Virus record (IMG/VR): IMGVR_UViG_3300027522_000038
Span: 1 to 23,968 of that record
DNA: 23,968 bases
Strand: one strand, 5' to 3'
Source of the DNA: a virus
The notes beneath the pieces are model-generated. The model was not told the DNA's origin, ran no database searches, and saw only the letters and a program-made list of their open reading frames with translations. A program made the translations under genes and the position numbers. Positions 1-7,510 of the stretch are shown in pieces. The number at the start of each line of letters is the position of its first letter. The stretch's first letter is position 1.

Positions 1-1716
1 ACGGAAGTCTTTATTTCCACTATCTTCATTAAAGACTGTACCTGTAGCTCCAAAAACAACTAGGCGATCTAAGTCAAACAGACTTGCAGAACTGGTATTG
101 TCATTAGTAGCATAAAATTGAATGTCTCCGTTGTCATTGTCACCCCCAGCATTAAAAGATATGCCGCACATTGCCTTAGTAGCACTATTAAATGACACAA
201 TAGCACCACGGGATTGCGTACTTAAACCAGCTTGGAGACGTTGGAGTGCTATAGTTGCTGAGTCGTTACCGTTACCACTAATATGTAACTCTTCTAAAGG
301 AACGTCTTCGTTTATACCAACCCGATCTTCAGCCCCATCCACAAACAAACAAGCGGTATTGTTGGCTGATTCAACACGGAAGTCTAGGTCCAGACTCTCT
401 TGGTTAATAACGATAGACGATTTAGCAATTGTAATGCGTTCTCTGAGAGTTCCAGCAACTTGAGATTGAATAAAAACTGTACTCCCTTCAGATGATGCGT
501 CTGATATTTGTGTTCCAATAGAAGCATAGGTTATAGTGTTTGCCGAACTATCCGTTCCTTTAAAAAGGATAGAGCCTAAATTATCGCTATTAGCACCTGT
601 TGCGTTTCGAAAGAGTTCAAGATTCGGTCCAGCGTTGGCGTCACTATCAGTGCAACGCAACGACAAAACCGTTCCATCTGCTTCGCTTTCTATGACTGCG
701 ATAGGTGTGCCAGTGCCATAAACATTTAAAACACCACCACGATCAGAGTCTATGCCAATATTAACATGATTATTACCAGCATCCACAAACAACATATGAG
801 CATTGCCATCTGATTCAACACGGAAGTCTATGTCAGCTTGACTCTCGTTGAATACTGTTTCCGCAGGAAGTGCCTCAAGTCTTGATGTGTCAGTTCCACC
901 AACCATTGAAAAAAGTGCAAACCTAGCACTTTCAGCTCCGTCACTAGCGTCTTTTATTTGATTAACAAACTGAGCATAATTCACATCTTGGCTATTATCA
1001 TTACGTCCTGTAAATTTAATTTTTCCTAGTTGATTATCATCCTCAGGAGAAGCTGAGTTTCTATAAAGGATTAAATTTGGACCAACCGCAGCATCTGCAT
1101 CAGTAGAGATAAGTGTAAGTGTATCCGTATTATCAGCGGTACTAATCGTTGAGCCATCATTACTAGCAAACCCACCGTTAAAGACAGTTGCAGCCGTGGT
1201 GGTCAGGACGCCTGTTACTAAGGCAGTGCCACCAATCGCAGCATCATCCGTAACCGTCAGATCGTCTTGAACCTTGAGGTCGACAACAGACAAAGAGGCA
1301 AAAGCATCTACAACTTTAGCTCCAGATCCTGCACCATCTAAATAGACAGCCTTAGTATCTCCTGGTGGGATAGTAATTGTTGCACCAGATCCTTGCTTAA
1401 TAATAATATTCTGAGAGCCAGATGTTCCGTTCTCAATAAAACAGACTTTGTTTACTGTGTTTGGTGCAATGGTAATTGTACACGCTGAGTCGAGCGTACC
1501 CGTATATTCAACGTACAAAGCCCTAACAGGGTCTGTAGAACCATCGGCGATGGTTGATGTGTGCGTATTAGCATTGGTTGTGATTCCCTCTGTGCCGTAA
1601 CCTAGAGCCTCGCCAATCAATTCTAAGTTGGTGTTAGTGACGTTTCCCCAAGTGCCACTGTTATCACCAGTAGCCATTTCTGAGAGTCTGAGATCATTTA
1701 CAAAGGTTATTGTCAT
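1..1716 (-). CDS. Tail fibre / receptor-binding appendage protein, C-terminus off the window
   Basis: An uninterrupted reading frame of 572 codons starts with ATG at 1716, one base after the stop of the upstream gene (TGATATG), and runs off the left edge without a stop. The N-terminus (MTITFVNDLRLSEMATGDNS) has the style of phage fibre proteins. The body is rich in Ser, Thr, Asp, Asn and Gly. It holds modules in which a GPNLxLxRN block is followed by LGxIxFxG and then by DFRVES...LFVDxGxxxVxIG. DFRVES occurs near residues 296 and 444 and begins again near 570, so the module repeats with a period near 148 residues. Such repeats are typical of beta-structured trimeric fibre shafts. The inferred role is host recognition. 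The family is inferred from composition and position, and the receptor-binding tip is not in the window. Confidence 0.75.
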   Translation of the reverse strand, partial: MTITFVNDLRLSEMATGDNSGTWGNVTNTNLELIGEALGYGTEGITTNANTHTSTIADGSTDPVRALYVEYTGTLDSACTITIAPNTVNKVCFIENGTSGSQNIIIKQGSGATITIPPGDTKAVYLDGAGSGAKVVDAFASLSVVDLKVQDDLTVTDDAAIGGTALVTGVLTTTAATVFNGGFASNDGSTISTADNTDTLTLISTDADAAVGPNLILYRNSASPEDDNQLGKIKFTGRNDNSQDVNYAQFVNQIKDASDGAESARFALFSMVGGTDTSRLEALPAETVFNESQADIDFRVESDGNAHMLFVDAGNNHVNIGIDSDRGGVLNVYGTGTPIAVIESEADGTVLSLRCTDSDANAGPNLELFRNATGANSDNLGSILFKGTDSSANTITYASIGTQISDASSEGSTVFIQSQVAGTLRERITIAKSSIVINQESLDLDFRVESANNTACLFVDGAEDRVGINEDVPLEELHISGNGNDSATIALQRLQAGLSTQSRGAIVSFNSATKAMCGISFNAGGDNDNGDIQFYATNDNTSSASLFDLDRLVVFGATGTVFNEDSGNKDFR

Positions 1717-1717
1717 A

Positions 1718-2158
1718 TCAATCTATCCTGACGATGGCATTTGAAGCAGTGGCGGCAGGTAGCACTATCTTAAAAGTGCCACCAGCTACGGTAAAATCGC
1801 CACCAAAATCTAAAACTGCAATTGCACCTCTAGCGTTTGATGAAGCATCACCCAGCGTCTTGTTATAAATTAAAGCACCTCGTGCCGTAAATGTTGCTGA
1901 TGTCCACGCTGGGTCAGCTGCATCAAAAACTCCACTTGTGCTGTTTTCAGTTACAGCCTTGCTTGTGAGAGCTTCGCCACCAGTGGTGTATCCGTTGCCG
2001 TTAGCCACTTCATTGGATGTTATATATCCATCTGTTGCTGCGCCTAGACTTGCTGAACTTGTGTACAGTGCGATATGAAGTGTGTCTGAATCTAAGTGTT
2101 GGTCACCCAGAAGGACATCCTTCTTAAACAATGTACACATTGCCTGTGATATAGCCAT
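1718..2158 (-). CDS. Conserved phage tail/virion structural protein (146 aa)
   Basis: The start ATG at 2158 follows directly on the TAA of the upstream gene. Its strong GGAGGT ribosome-binding site is supplied by the Gly-Gly codons that end that gene. The protein begins with a Lys-containing helix and then becomes Gly/Thr/Ala-rich beta sequence: LHIALYTSSASLGAATDGY, a GYTTGGEAL turn, WTSATFTARGALIYN, and AVLDFGGDFTV near the end. I recognise this as a virion protein type common in marine phages, sitting next to the adaptor and fibre genes, but its exact position in the particle is not known to me. It lies between a connector-type protein and the fibre gene, so a role at the tail or fibre attachment is a reasonable inference. 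Confidence 0.7.
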   Translation of the reverse strand: MAISQAMCTLFKKDVLLGDQHLDSDTLHIALYTSSASLGAATDGYITSNEVANGNGYTTGGEALTSKAVTENSTSGVFDAADPAWTSATFTARGALIYNKTLGDASSNARGAIAVLDFGGDFTVAGGTFKIVLPAATASNAIVRID

Positions 2159-2809
2159 TTATAAACCTCCGTTATATTCTGCTGCGTAATCTCTTTGCAT
2201 CTCTTGGACAAATAGTTGTGCAGCTTCATCAAATTGCGCTTTATATAGTTTTAGCGTTTCTCCAGCTTTAAGGAAAGCAGAAGTTTCGTAAAGTGCTGCT
2301 GCCAGTAAAACAGCAGGAGCATTTGTATCGATCCAAGTGTTTGCATTGCTTGAACTTAGCCCCGCCTCTGGAGCAATGAAATCAACTTGATATGCTAGGG
2401 TTGCGTCTGGCGTAGGTGCAAGCGTAATGGTTGTTCTAGAAAAACTTGGTAATGCACTTCCTGATGACGTTGCATTTTTAGTTGAATACATTATCGGCTG
2501 TCCAGTGGTTGCTGACTTAGGCCAATAATCTCTTAAATAAGAATCCACTCTGTGGTTTAAATAAATAATATTTCCGTTTGAATCAGTCACAGAGACTTGT
2601 CTTATCATTCTGGCTGATGCGACAGTGTAATCAAAAGTTCCAACAACTAAGTTGGCTGTCGTTATCTTTCTAAAGCAAGGCAGATTAGCCAATCTCTGAA
2701 AGACCATCTCTTCAGCTTGAGCAATTATTGTGTCAATAGACGCAGTCAGCTCTGTCGAATCATCTTCGACAAAGTTTTGTATGTTAGCAACTAAGGTTGT
2801 ATAGCTCAT
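2159..2809 (-). CDS. Head-tail connector / adaptor-like virion protein (216 aa)
   Basis: The start at 2809 abuts the upstream stop (TAAATG). The N-terminal third is helical with an AEEMVFQRLANLPCFRK segment. The middle is beta-rich (LVVGTFDYTVASARMIRQVSV) and includes the turn TGQPIMYSTKNATSSGSALP. The C-terminal part is again helical (PAVLLAAALYETSAFLK, then YKAQFDEAAQLFVQEMQRDY). A helix-beta-helix layout with LAPTPDATLAYQVDF and WIDTNAPAVLL is typical of phage adaptor or neck proteins in marine phage genomes. The inferred role is in the connector between the portal/gp4-like adaptor and the tail. The position next to the gp4-like gene and the fibre supports this. The exact homology group cannot be confirmed by eye. 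Confidence 0.6.
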   Translation of the reverse strand: MSYTTLVANIQNFVEDDSTELTASIDTIIAQAEEMVFQRLANLPCFRKITTANLVVGTFDYTVASARMIRQVSVTDSNGNIIYLNHRVDSYLRDYWPKSATTGQPIMYSTKNATSSGSALPSFSRTTITLAPTPDATLAYQVDFIAPEAGLSSSNANTWIDTNAPAVLLAAALYETSAFLKAGETLKLYKAQFDEAAQLFVQEMQRDYAAEYNGGL

Positions 2810-3496
2810 TTAATTACCCCAAGTCCCTGCATTCCAAGATCCAGAGCCCCACTCTTGATCGACTACTACTCCAGTGGCATTACCAACACCACCAGTACCA
2901 GCGACACCTGCTTCTAGTATATTAACTTCAGGCACTTCAGTTCCTACAGCACCTGTACCAGCAACTCCGCTTTCTAGGATTGAAAGGTTAAGTGCCTCGA
3001 CACCGACATTACCAGCACCGCCACCACCAGAAACTCCTGTCACTTCTACAACTGGAACCTCGGCACCAACGCCACCAGTACCTGCAACACCTGCCTCATT
3101 GATAGACATTTCTGGTGTTTCAGTTCCTACAGCACCTGTACCTGCAACTCCTGATACTTCTGGATAAGCCTCGAAGTCTATTCTGTCTATTGATCCTGTG
3201 AAGCCATGACCAGGACATCCAATAGGAGGTCTTTCCTGTACTGGAATAAAAGGATCAAATGTATGGGCAAGGTAAATTACAACATCTTCACGATCTTGCC
3301 CAGTGGATCTAGGTTGGAATAGTTGCTGTGCATCAATGATGTTTTTGGCAGGAGTGAGCTGTGGATGTTTTGGTTCCCACTCATCAGGAGCAACACGCAA
3401 TCCATCCCAAGTGGTCTTCAATTGAGTATAGCGTACTCTCTGACCGCCTCTGTCGCTTATCGCATATGATTTTTTGCCTCGTGCGTATTTTGCCAT
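2810..3496 (-). CDS. Virion-associated protein with N-terminal conserved domain and VAGTGAVG repeats
   Basis: The start ATG at 3496 lies one base after the TAG of the gp4-like gene. Residues 1-90 form a conserved-looking domain (KKSYAISDRGGQRVRYTQL, TTWDGLRV, EWEPKHPQLTP). From about residue 115 the chain holds five imperfect copies of an 18-23 residue unit built on GVAGTGAVGTExPE, then ends in a Gly/Trp-rich tail (WGSGSWNAGTWGN). The DNA repeats too: 2938-2959 and 3121-3142 are identical 22-mers. The N-terminal motif and the Gly-Val repeat are both familiar from hypothetical proteins in marine phage structural regions. A fibrous or head-decorating role is inferred from the repeats and from the position between two connector genes. 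No enzymatic motif is visible. Confidence 0.65.
   Translation of the reverse strand: MAKYARGKKSYAISDRGGQRVRYTQLKTTWDGLRVAPDEWEPKHPQLTPAKNIIDAQQLFQPRSTGQDREDVVIYLAHTFDPFIPVQERPPIGCPGHGFTGSIDRIDFEAYPEVSGVAGTGAVGTETPEMSINEAGVAGTGGVGAEVPVVEVTGVSGGGGAGNVGVEALNLSILESGVAGTGAVGTEVPEVNILEAGVAGTGGVGNATGVVVDQEWGSGSWNAGTWGN
2874..3166 (-). repeat. Imperfect tandem repeat coding for VAGTGAVG units
   Basis: This stretch encodes five degenerate units of about 54-69 bp inside the 228-aa virion protein. The best conserved pair, at 2938-2959 and 3121-3142, is identical over 22 bp and matches at 30 of 31 positions when extended. Conservation at the DNA level suggests recent duplication or gene conversion between units. 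Confidence 0.7.
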
Positions 3497-3497
3497 G

Positions 3498-4166
3498 CTA
3501 TGCCAAATTCAATGCTGTTGGTTGTATTCGTAAACTCACACCATCGTTGTCAGAAGATGCTGCGAAACTAAAAGCTCTTTCATAAAGTTCGTTTAATAGC
3601 TGAAATCTATCGGGTGCGTATTTTAGAGATAACTTTGCAGCGAGCCCTGCTGATATGCAGTCACTCCACCGATAAGGAACATCTGTGTCTTGGTCAGCTG
3701 CAGTTATATCATCAAGTTGATTTACTGCCCAGTAAACCATGCTGTATGTACTTGTGTTGGGAACATTCCAAAAATAAACAACTGGGGTGTATTGCTTATC
3801 AAGCATAAATTGGCTTGGTTTCCCTGCTGTTGTCTTGTTTGGTATCTGGTTGTAGTCAGCGATTGTTACCCTGTTTATTGTCTGATCGTTTGTGCCTTCC
3901 CTTATGACAGCATCAATAATGTCTATTGTTCCTGCTGGGAGTTCATAAGCTGTCGTGCCATTTACAAGGGTAAGAGTTTTTTGGCTAACAGCCCAATAAT
4001 TTATGCCTCTATTTGCAAATTCTGAAAACAGTAGATTCAAACTTCTTCGTGCAGAAACAGCCTGATCACCAGTGCGAGTTTGCGGATCTATTCCGCAACG
4101 CTCATAGGCTTCAGTTACTACTTCTTCAACGTCTGGTCTAAATGCTACTGTTCCTGAAAGTGCCAT
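3498..4166 (-). CDS. P22 gp4-like head-completion / tail adaptor protein
   Basis: The 222-residue product starts VAFRPDVEEVVTEAYERCGI, followed by SARRSLNLLFSEFANRGINYWAV. This is the helical opening typical of the phage P22 gp4-like DNA-stabilisation/adaptor family (established family pattern). The middle is beta-rich with TTAYELPAGTIDIIDAVI and VVYFWNVP. The C-terminus is helical with WSDCISAGLAAKLSLKYAP and NELYERAFSFA. Proteins of this family bind the underside of the portal ring after packaging and give the platform for the tail. Its place after the capsid genes and before the connector/fibre genes fits. The length is a little above P22 gp4. I assign it from the N-terminal pattern and synteny, without an alignment. 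Confidence 0.7.
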   Translation of the reverse strand: MALSGTVAFRPDVEEVVTEAYERCGIDPQTRTGDQAVSARRSLNLLFSEFANRGINYWAVSQKTLTLVNGTTAYELPAGTIDIIDAVIREGTNDQTINRVTIADYNQIPNKTTAGKPSQFMLDKQYTPVVYFWNVPNTSTYSMVYWAVNQLDDITAADQDTDVPYRWSDCISAGLAAKLSLKYAPDRFQLLNELYERAFSFAASSDNDGVSLRIQPTALNLA

Positions 4167-4175
4167 TAATTTACC

Positions 4176-4781
4176 TTATGCAAAAAAGACGTTCGCTAAT
4201 ACAACTGTGGCAACTGTATACCCAACAGCCAATCCACTCTTAAACAACATACCTTCGTCTGGGATAGTATTATCTACAGTCGAGTTGTCTGTCCCGATTG
4301 TCTGAGCTTTAAAAATAATCGTCCCATCTTCTGGAGTGCCATTGTAGAAATCAACTAGACCTGCTGTTCCAGCAGAGACAATTGAGTATCCCTTTAGCCG
4401 TGTTCGTCCACCACCAGCTACTGCACTTGCACACAGCGAGCCAGATCCAACTGTGATGTTACCAGCATACTGAGCAGAACATTCCACTGCACTAACTGTG
4501 ACAAATAACTTAGCACCTGCTACTGCTTCAGCAGAACCTGTAGATGTTATTACTTCAGTTATCGCATTACCAAAAACATCTTCGCCAGTAATAGTACACG
4601 TTTTATTGTTATCACCAGTCCCTGCCGTAGTGACAGTTACATTTCGAGCACCGCCACCTAAGAAGGTAGTTGCTGCCATTGTTGCTGATGTATTCGGTCT
4701 AGCTGCTGTAACCAACCGATCTGGATCGGCTGCATTCTCATCAGCTATAAATTTGACTTGTACGTCTGTTTGTACGCCCAT
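4176..4781 (-). CDS. Gly/Thr/Ala-rich virion protein, possibly decoration or head fibre (201 aa)
   Basis: The start at 4781 (MGVQTDVQVKF) is preceded by an AGGAGATTAAC leader identical to that of the next upstream gene. The protein is almost all small residues and predicted beta strands: FLGGGARNVTVTTAGTGDNN, TCTITGEDVFGNAITEVI, NITVGSGSLCASAVAGGG. It ends in a hydrophobic strand (VGYTVATVVLANVFFA). No catalytic motif is seen. The composition and the position just after the capsid and a similar 202-aa protein suggest a surface or decoration protein of the head. An alternative is a tail-associated beta-sandwich protein. The final hydrophobic stretch is probably a buried strand rather than a membrane segment. 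Confidence 0.6.
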   Translation of the reverse strand: MGVQTDVQVKFIADENAADPDRLVTAARPNTSATMAATTFLGGGARNVTVTTAGTGDNNKTCTITGEDVFGNAITEVITSTGSAEAVAGAKLFVTVSAVECSAQYAGNITVGSGSLCASAVAGGGRTRLKGYSIVSAGTAGLVDFYNGTPEDGTIIFKAQTIGTDNSTVDNTIPDEGMLFKSGLAVGYTVATVVLANVFFA

Positions 4782-4791
4782 GTTAATCTCC

Positions 4792-4822
4792 TATAAAATA
4801 TAGGTGGGGCGTTAACCCCACC
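4792..4822 (-). terminator. Hairpin terminator-like element after the 202-aa virion gene
   Basis: On the minus strand, GGTGGGG (4822-4816) and CCCCACC (4809-4803) pair perfectly over 7 bp around a 6-nt TTAACG loop. A T/A-rich tract (TATATTTTAT) follows. It lies between two virion genes read in the same direction, so it probably acts as a partial terminator or an mRNA 3'-end stabiliser. Confidence 0.6.
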
Positions 4823-4832
4823 AAATTAAACA

Positions 4833-5441
4833 TTAGGCTGCGAAAGCAAACGTACCAGTAGTACCCGCGCCAAGATGCTGAAGGTTATACGATACATTCC
4901 ACAAACCTGCTGTTGTGCAAGTGAAGTAGATGTAAGAACCAATGCTCATCAAGTTCGTTGTTGCGTTAGCAGGAGTGTACTTTAATAAAGTCTCCCCAGC
5001 AGTGGACGCATCAAACGTGACTGCAGCACTTGTACGACTCTCCATAATACTACCTGTTTCATAAGCATCGCTACCTGCACAGTCAAAACTAAGGAAAGCA
5101 GTTCCTCCAGTAGTGTCTACCGACTGAGCGTGGATACACACAACGCCAACTGTCGCAGCTGGGAGAGTGGTAATCTGTTGTGCTCCTCCAGTGAATGGAT
5201 TTATGTTAATTCCAGCAACATAAGAAACAGTGCCAGATGTGGCTTTAGCCGTTACAGTAAGTCCACCTAAAGTGGGCATCCCACCTGAAAATACAGAACC
5301 AGCAACTGTTAAGTTTCCACCAATAGTAGCGTCATTATTGTATGTGGAATTTGTGGTGTAAGCACCAGTTGTTGCATTTTTGGTTACGTCTTGAAAACCG
5401 TTTTCGGAGCGTACTGCCCCTGTAAATGTAGTGTTACCCAT
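4833..5441 (-). CDS. Thr/Gly-rich virion protein downstream of capsid (202 aa)
   Basis: The start ATG at 5441 (MGNTTFTGAVRSENGFQDVT) has the same AGGAGATTAAC leader as the following gene. The N-terminal 60 residues include ATIGGNLTVAGSVFSGG, a style of repeated strand-turn found in phage fibre and decoration proteins. The rest is beta-rich with INPFTGGAQQITTLPAATVG and SIGSYIYFTCTTAGLWNVSY. It follows the major capsid gene and is flanked on both sides by hairpins, as expected for an abundant virion protein with its own expression level. I infer a capsid-surface or head-fibre role. The N-terminal GNLTVAGS block could also serve for trimerisation. Confidence 0.6.
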   Translation of the reverse strand: MGNTTFTGAVRSENGFQDVTKNATTGAYTTNSTYNNDATIGGNLTVAGSVFSGGMPTLGGLTVTAKATSGTVSYVAGININPFTGGAQQITTLPAATVGVVCIHAQSVDTTGGTAFLSFDCAGSDAYETGSIMESRTSAAVTFDASTAGETLLKYTPANATTNLMSIGSYIYFTCTTAGLWNVSYNLQHLGAGTTGTFAFAA

Positions 5442-5483
5442 GTTAATCTCCTGTCTGGGATAAGTCAGCTTTCGCTGTCAGGA

Positions 5484-5514
5484 TTAAAAGTTGAGGGAGA
5501 GCTAATGCCCTCCC
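5484..5514 (-). terminator. Hairpin terminator-like element after the major capsid gene
   Basis: Minus-strand GGGAGGGC (5514-5507) pairs with GCTCTCCC (5502-5495) over 8 bp, including one G-U wobble, around an ATTA tetraloop. TCAACTTTT follows. A second small hairpin with a GAAA loop lies at about 5468-5479. Placed right after the capsid stop codon, it probably limits read-through so that capsid mRNA exceeds downstream mRNA. Confidence 0.5.
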
Positions 5515-5523
5515 CCAGTAGTA

Positions 5524-6432
5524 TTATGCAGCACCTTCTGTGCCAAATATGCCACGCCAGTCGGTTGCTCCAAACGAGTATCGCTCACGAACTTTGTAGC
5601 GAACATTACCAGTCTCGAAGTCACCTTCCATGCCCTTCTTGAGAGGAGAGCGTTGGAACATTTTCAGTCCATCAGGAACATCTGTCTGCACGAAGAATGC
5701 GTCAGAGTCTGACAACCTTCGCATAATGTGATATCCTTTTGGCAGGTAACCCCCTGATTTTATTGCATTAATATCGTTATCAGCAGTTCCAGTGCGGAGC
5801 TGTGATTCCAATAAACGCTCAGCTACAAAAGTATATGCAGTTGGGATTATTAACTGGGTTCCTTGTGCAGCAATCCGTAGTCCACGATCATCTTTCATAT
5901 CCGAAATTTGGATAAGAATGGATTCAAGTGAAGTTTCAGATAAATCAGCAGCAGTTGCTAACACGTTAGACTGATTGCCATTAGTAGTTGGGTGAGATGC
6001 ACTTAAAAGTACAACACCGTCACCACCTGTGAAACCAGCAGTCTGTGCGTTGTTCAAAACATTCGCAGCTTTGATTTCCTTAGTGGAAGCCATTGAGCGA
6101 GCGAGAGCTTTGGTATAGCGAGAAGCGATTGAGCCATACTGACCATCTTCTTCAGCTTCCTCAGTAAGTGAGAATGCCAAAGCAACCGTTTCGTGCTGAT
6201 AGCGAGCTGTCCATTGCTGGCTCCCACTATCATAGCTAATTGCTGCACCTTCATCTTTAGTTGGTGCAGATCCAAAGCCTTGAAGAAGAAGATCTTCTTC
6301 GTATGCTTTGTTTGAAGTATTCGCTTCAAAGACAGCGGAATACTCTGGTGGATAACTGTCATACTCAAGACCAAAAAGAGTATTCAGTCCTGGCTCCAGC
6401 ATGGAGGCAAATTGTGCTCTATTCATAGCCAT
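5524..6432 (-). CDS. Major capsid protein (HK97-like fold expected)
   Basis: The 302-residue product has the features of a phage major head subunit. The N-terminal arm (MNRAQFASMLEPGLNTLFGL) is followed by an E-loop-like stretch (YDSGSQQWTARYQHETVALAFSLTEEAEED). A long spine-like helix comes next (YTKALARSMASTKEIKAANVLNNA), then LLSASHPTTNGNQSNVLA. The P-domain/A-domain pattern includes QLIIPTAYTFVAERLLES, and the C-terminal strand is FETGNVRYKVRERYSFGATD. The order scaffold-like, unknown, decoration-like, capsid, virion protein is the usual head cluster. The length fits HK97-fold subunits without a delta-domain protease. It was assigned by pattern and synteny; the fold itself is inferred. 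Confidence 0.82.
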   Translation of the reverse strand: MAMNRAQFASMLEPGLNTLFGLEYDSYPPEYSAVFEANTSNKAYEEDLLLQGFGSAPTKDEGAAISYDSGSQQWTARYQHETVALAFSLTEEAEEDGQYGSIASRYTKALARSMASTKEIKAANVLNNAQTAGFTGGDGVVLLSASHPTTNGNQSNVLATAADLSETSLESILIQISDMKDDRGLRIAAQGTQLIIPTAYTFVAERLLESQLRTGTADNDINAIKSGGYLPKGYHIMRRLSDSDAFFVQTDVPDGLKMFQRSPLKKGMEGDFETGNVRYKVRERYSFGATDWRGIFGTEGAA

Positions 6433-6446
6433 TGTTCATACCCTCC

Positions 6447-7001
6447 TTATATACCAGCTACGTTCGTACCAAGGATGTGCTCATTTATGAGTACCTCAAT
6501 GATAGAATTCGCGCCGAATGCGTTGTCTGGAGCATCGTACAAGCCAACAATCTTACAGGTAGCGATACCTGCAGCCATTGTGCCACTTGATTCAAATCCA
6601 GATTGTCCAGTTACAGTTGATCCTGCCCCAGCAACAACATCAGCACAATTACCGACATTAGTCTGAGCAGGTGATCCTGCACTTTGAACTTTATACACAG
6701 TATATGGATCATCATATACATATGCTACGATGTCTGTAGCGACTGTGCCTGTAGGCCAGTATTCACTATAAACGTATGAGCCATCTGATGCGGTATAAGA
6801 AACCCCAGCAAAGACACCAATGTTATTGGTTTCTCCAGCTGTGTGCGGAGTAAGCAAACCAGTGTTAATCAGAATTACTAAGTCACCTGTAAAGATGTTC
6901 TCAGCAAGACCACTAGCAATAGTGTACTTATTCGTGCGAGGTGCATTACCACTCATATGGCGAATTGGGACAAACCCAAAGGCTGCATCAACATTAGCCA
7001 T
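6447..7001 (-). CDS. Head decoration / capsid-associated structural protein (184 aa)
   Basis: The start at 7001 (MANVDAAFGFVPIRHMSGNA) is preceded by AAGGAGCG at good spacing. The protein is beta-rich: YTIASGLAENIFTGDLVIL, NNIGVFAGVSYTASDG, ATDIVAYVYDDPYTVYKVQ, TGQSGFESSGTMA. The opening 'ANxDAAFGFxPIRHxSG' and the TGDLV strand are typical of small head proteins found just before the capsid gene in marine phages. The inferred role is capsid decoration or head maturation. It lies 14 bp upstream of the capsid start, so the two are probably co-translated from one message at high level. No catalytic residues are apparent. Confidence 0.65.
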   Translation of the reverse strand: MANVDAAFGFVPIRHMSGNAPRTNKYTIASGLAENIFTGDLVILINTGLLTPHTAGETNNIGVFAGVSYTASDGSYVYSEYWPTGTVATDIVAYVYDDPYTVYKVQSAGSPAQTNVGNCADVVAGAGSTVTGQSGFESSGTMAAGIATCKIVGLYDAPDNAFGANSIIEVLINEHILGTNVAGI

Positions 7002-7027
7002 TATTCGCTCCTTTTCAGCGTAAAGTT

Positions 7028-7510
7028 TTAATCATCCATGACAGAGAGATCTCTGCCACGGCTCGAAGTGGACTTCCGATCTTGGTAGATTGGTTGTCCT
7101 GTTTTTCGTCCTAACGCATCAAGATCTCCTGCAACTGACTGGTTTGCCTCTACGCTCTTATTATTATAATAATTTTTCATCTGCCTATGTTTTTCTATAG
7201 GCATTTCGCAGAGTAACATTCCTTCAATTCCAACTGATCCTGCCCATTGTCCGTGATTGATGGTTGGAAACAACGCATCCTTCACACTATCGGCAGAGCG
7301 TGGGCTCCATCCCTCACGCATACGTTTGTATACGTTGTCTGGAGTTTCTTTACCCTGAATCGAGGTAGCAATCCATCGTTGAGTGTGACCTGGACGAGGT
7401 TCTGGTGCATCCAACAATGATGGTGGTTTCCATGTCGTTTCTGGGCGCGATTGCTCATCACGCATGGAGGATCGAGTTTCGTTTGCTCGCACGTTTCTTT
7501 TCTCAGTCAT
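7028..7510 (-). CDS. Conserved phage protein of unknown function in the head cluster (160 aa)
   Basis: The start overlaps the stop of the scaffold-like gene by 4 bp (ATGA). The product is basic and polar: an Arg-rich N-terminus (MTEKRNVRANETRSSMRDEQ), a central conserved-looking block (PEPRPGHTQRWIATSIQGKE, then NVYKRMREGWSPR), a hydrophobic segment (AGSVGIEGMLLCEMPIEKHR), and a polar end with GRKTGQPIYQDRKSTSS. I recognise the RPGHTQRWIATSIQGK/REGWSPR block as recurring in marine phage head clusters, but no function is known to me. Its place between scaffold and decoration/capsid genes suggests a role in head assembly or an internal head protein. Confidence 0.6.
   Translation of the reverse strand: MTEKRNVRANETRSSMRDEQSRPETTWKPPSLLDAPEPRPGHTQRWIATSIQGKETPDNVYKRMREGWSPRSADSVKDALFPTINHGQWAGSVGIEGMLLCEMPIEKHRQMKNYYNNKSVEANQSVAGDLDALGRKTGQPIYQDRKSTSSRGRDLSVMDD

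Noticed and set aside
2874-3167. Rightward open frame rich in Pro/Thr/Ser opposite the VAGTGAVG repeats
   Set aside because: The Thr/Pro repeat is simply the antisense of Gly/Val/Ala repeats, and no start signal is visible.
3690-4025. Rightward open frame of 111 codons opposite the adaptor gene
   Set aside because: It is Cys/Tyr-rich with no ribosome-binding site, and it lies fully inside the gp4-like gene.
6054-6374. Second leftward frame inside the major capsid gene
   Set aside because: It is fully nested in the capsid frame with no start signal and an unusual Leu/Lys-rich composition.
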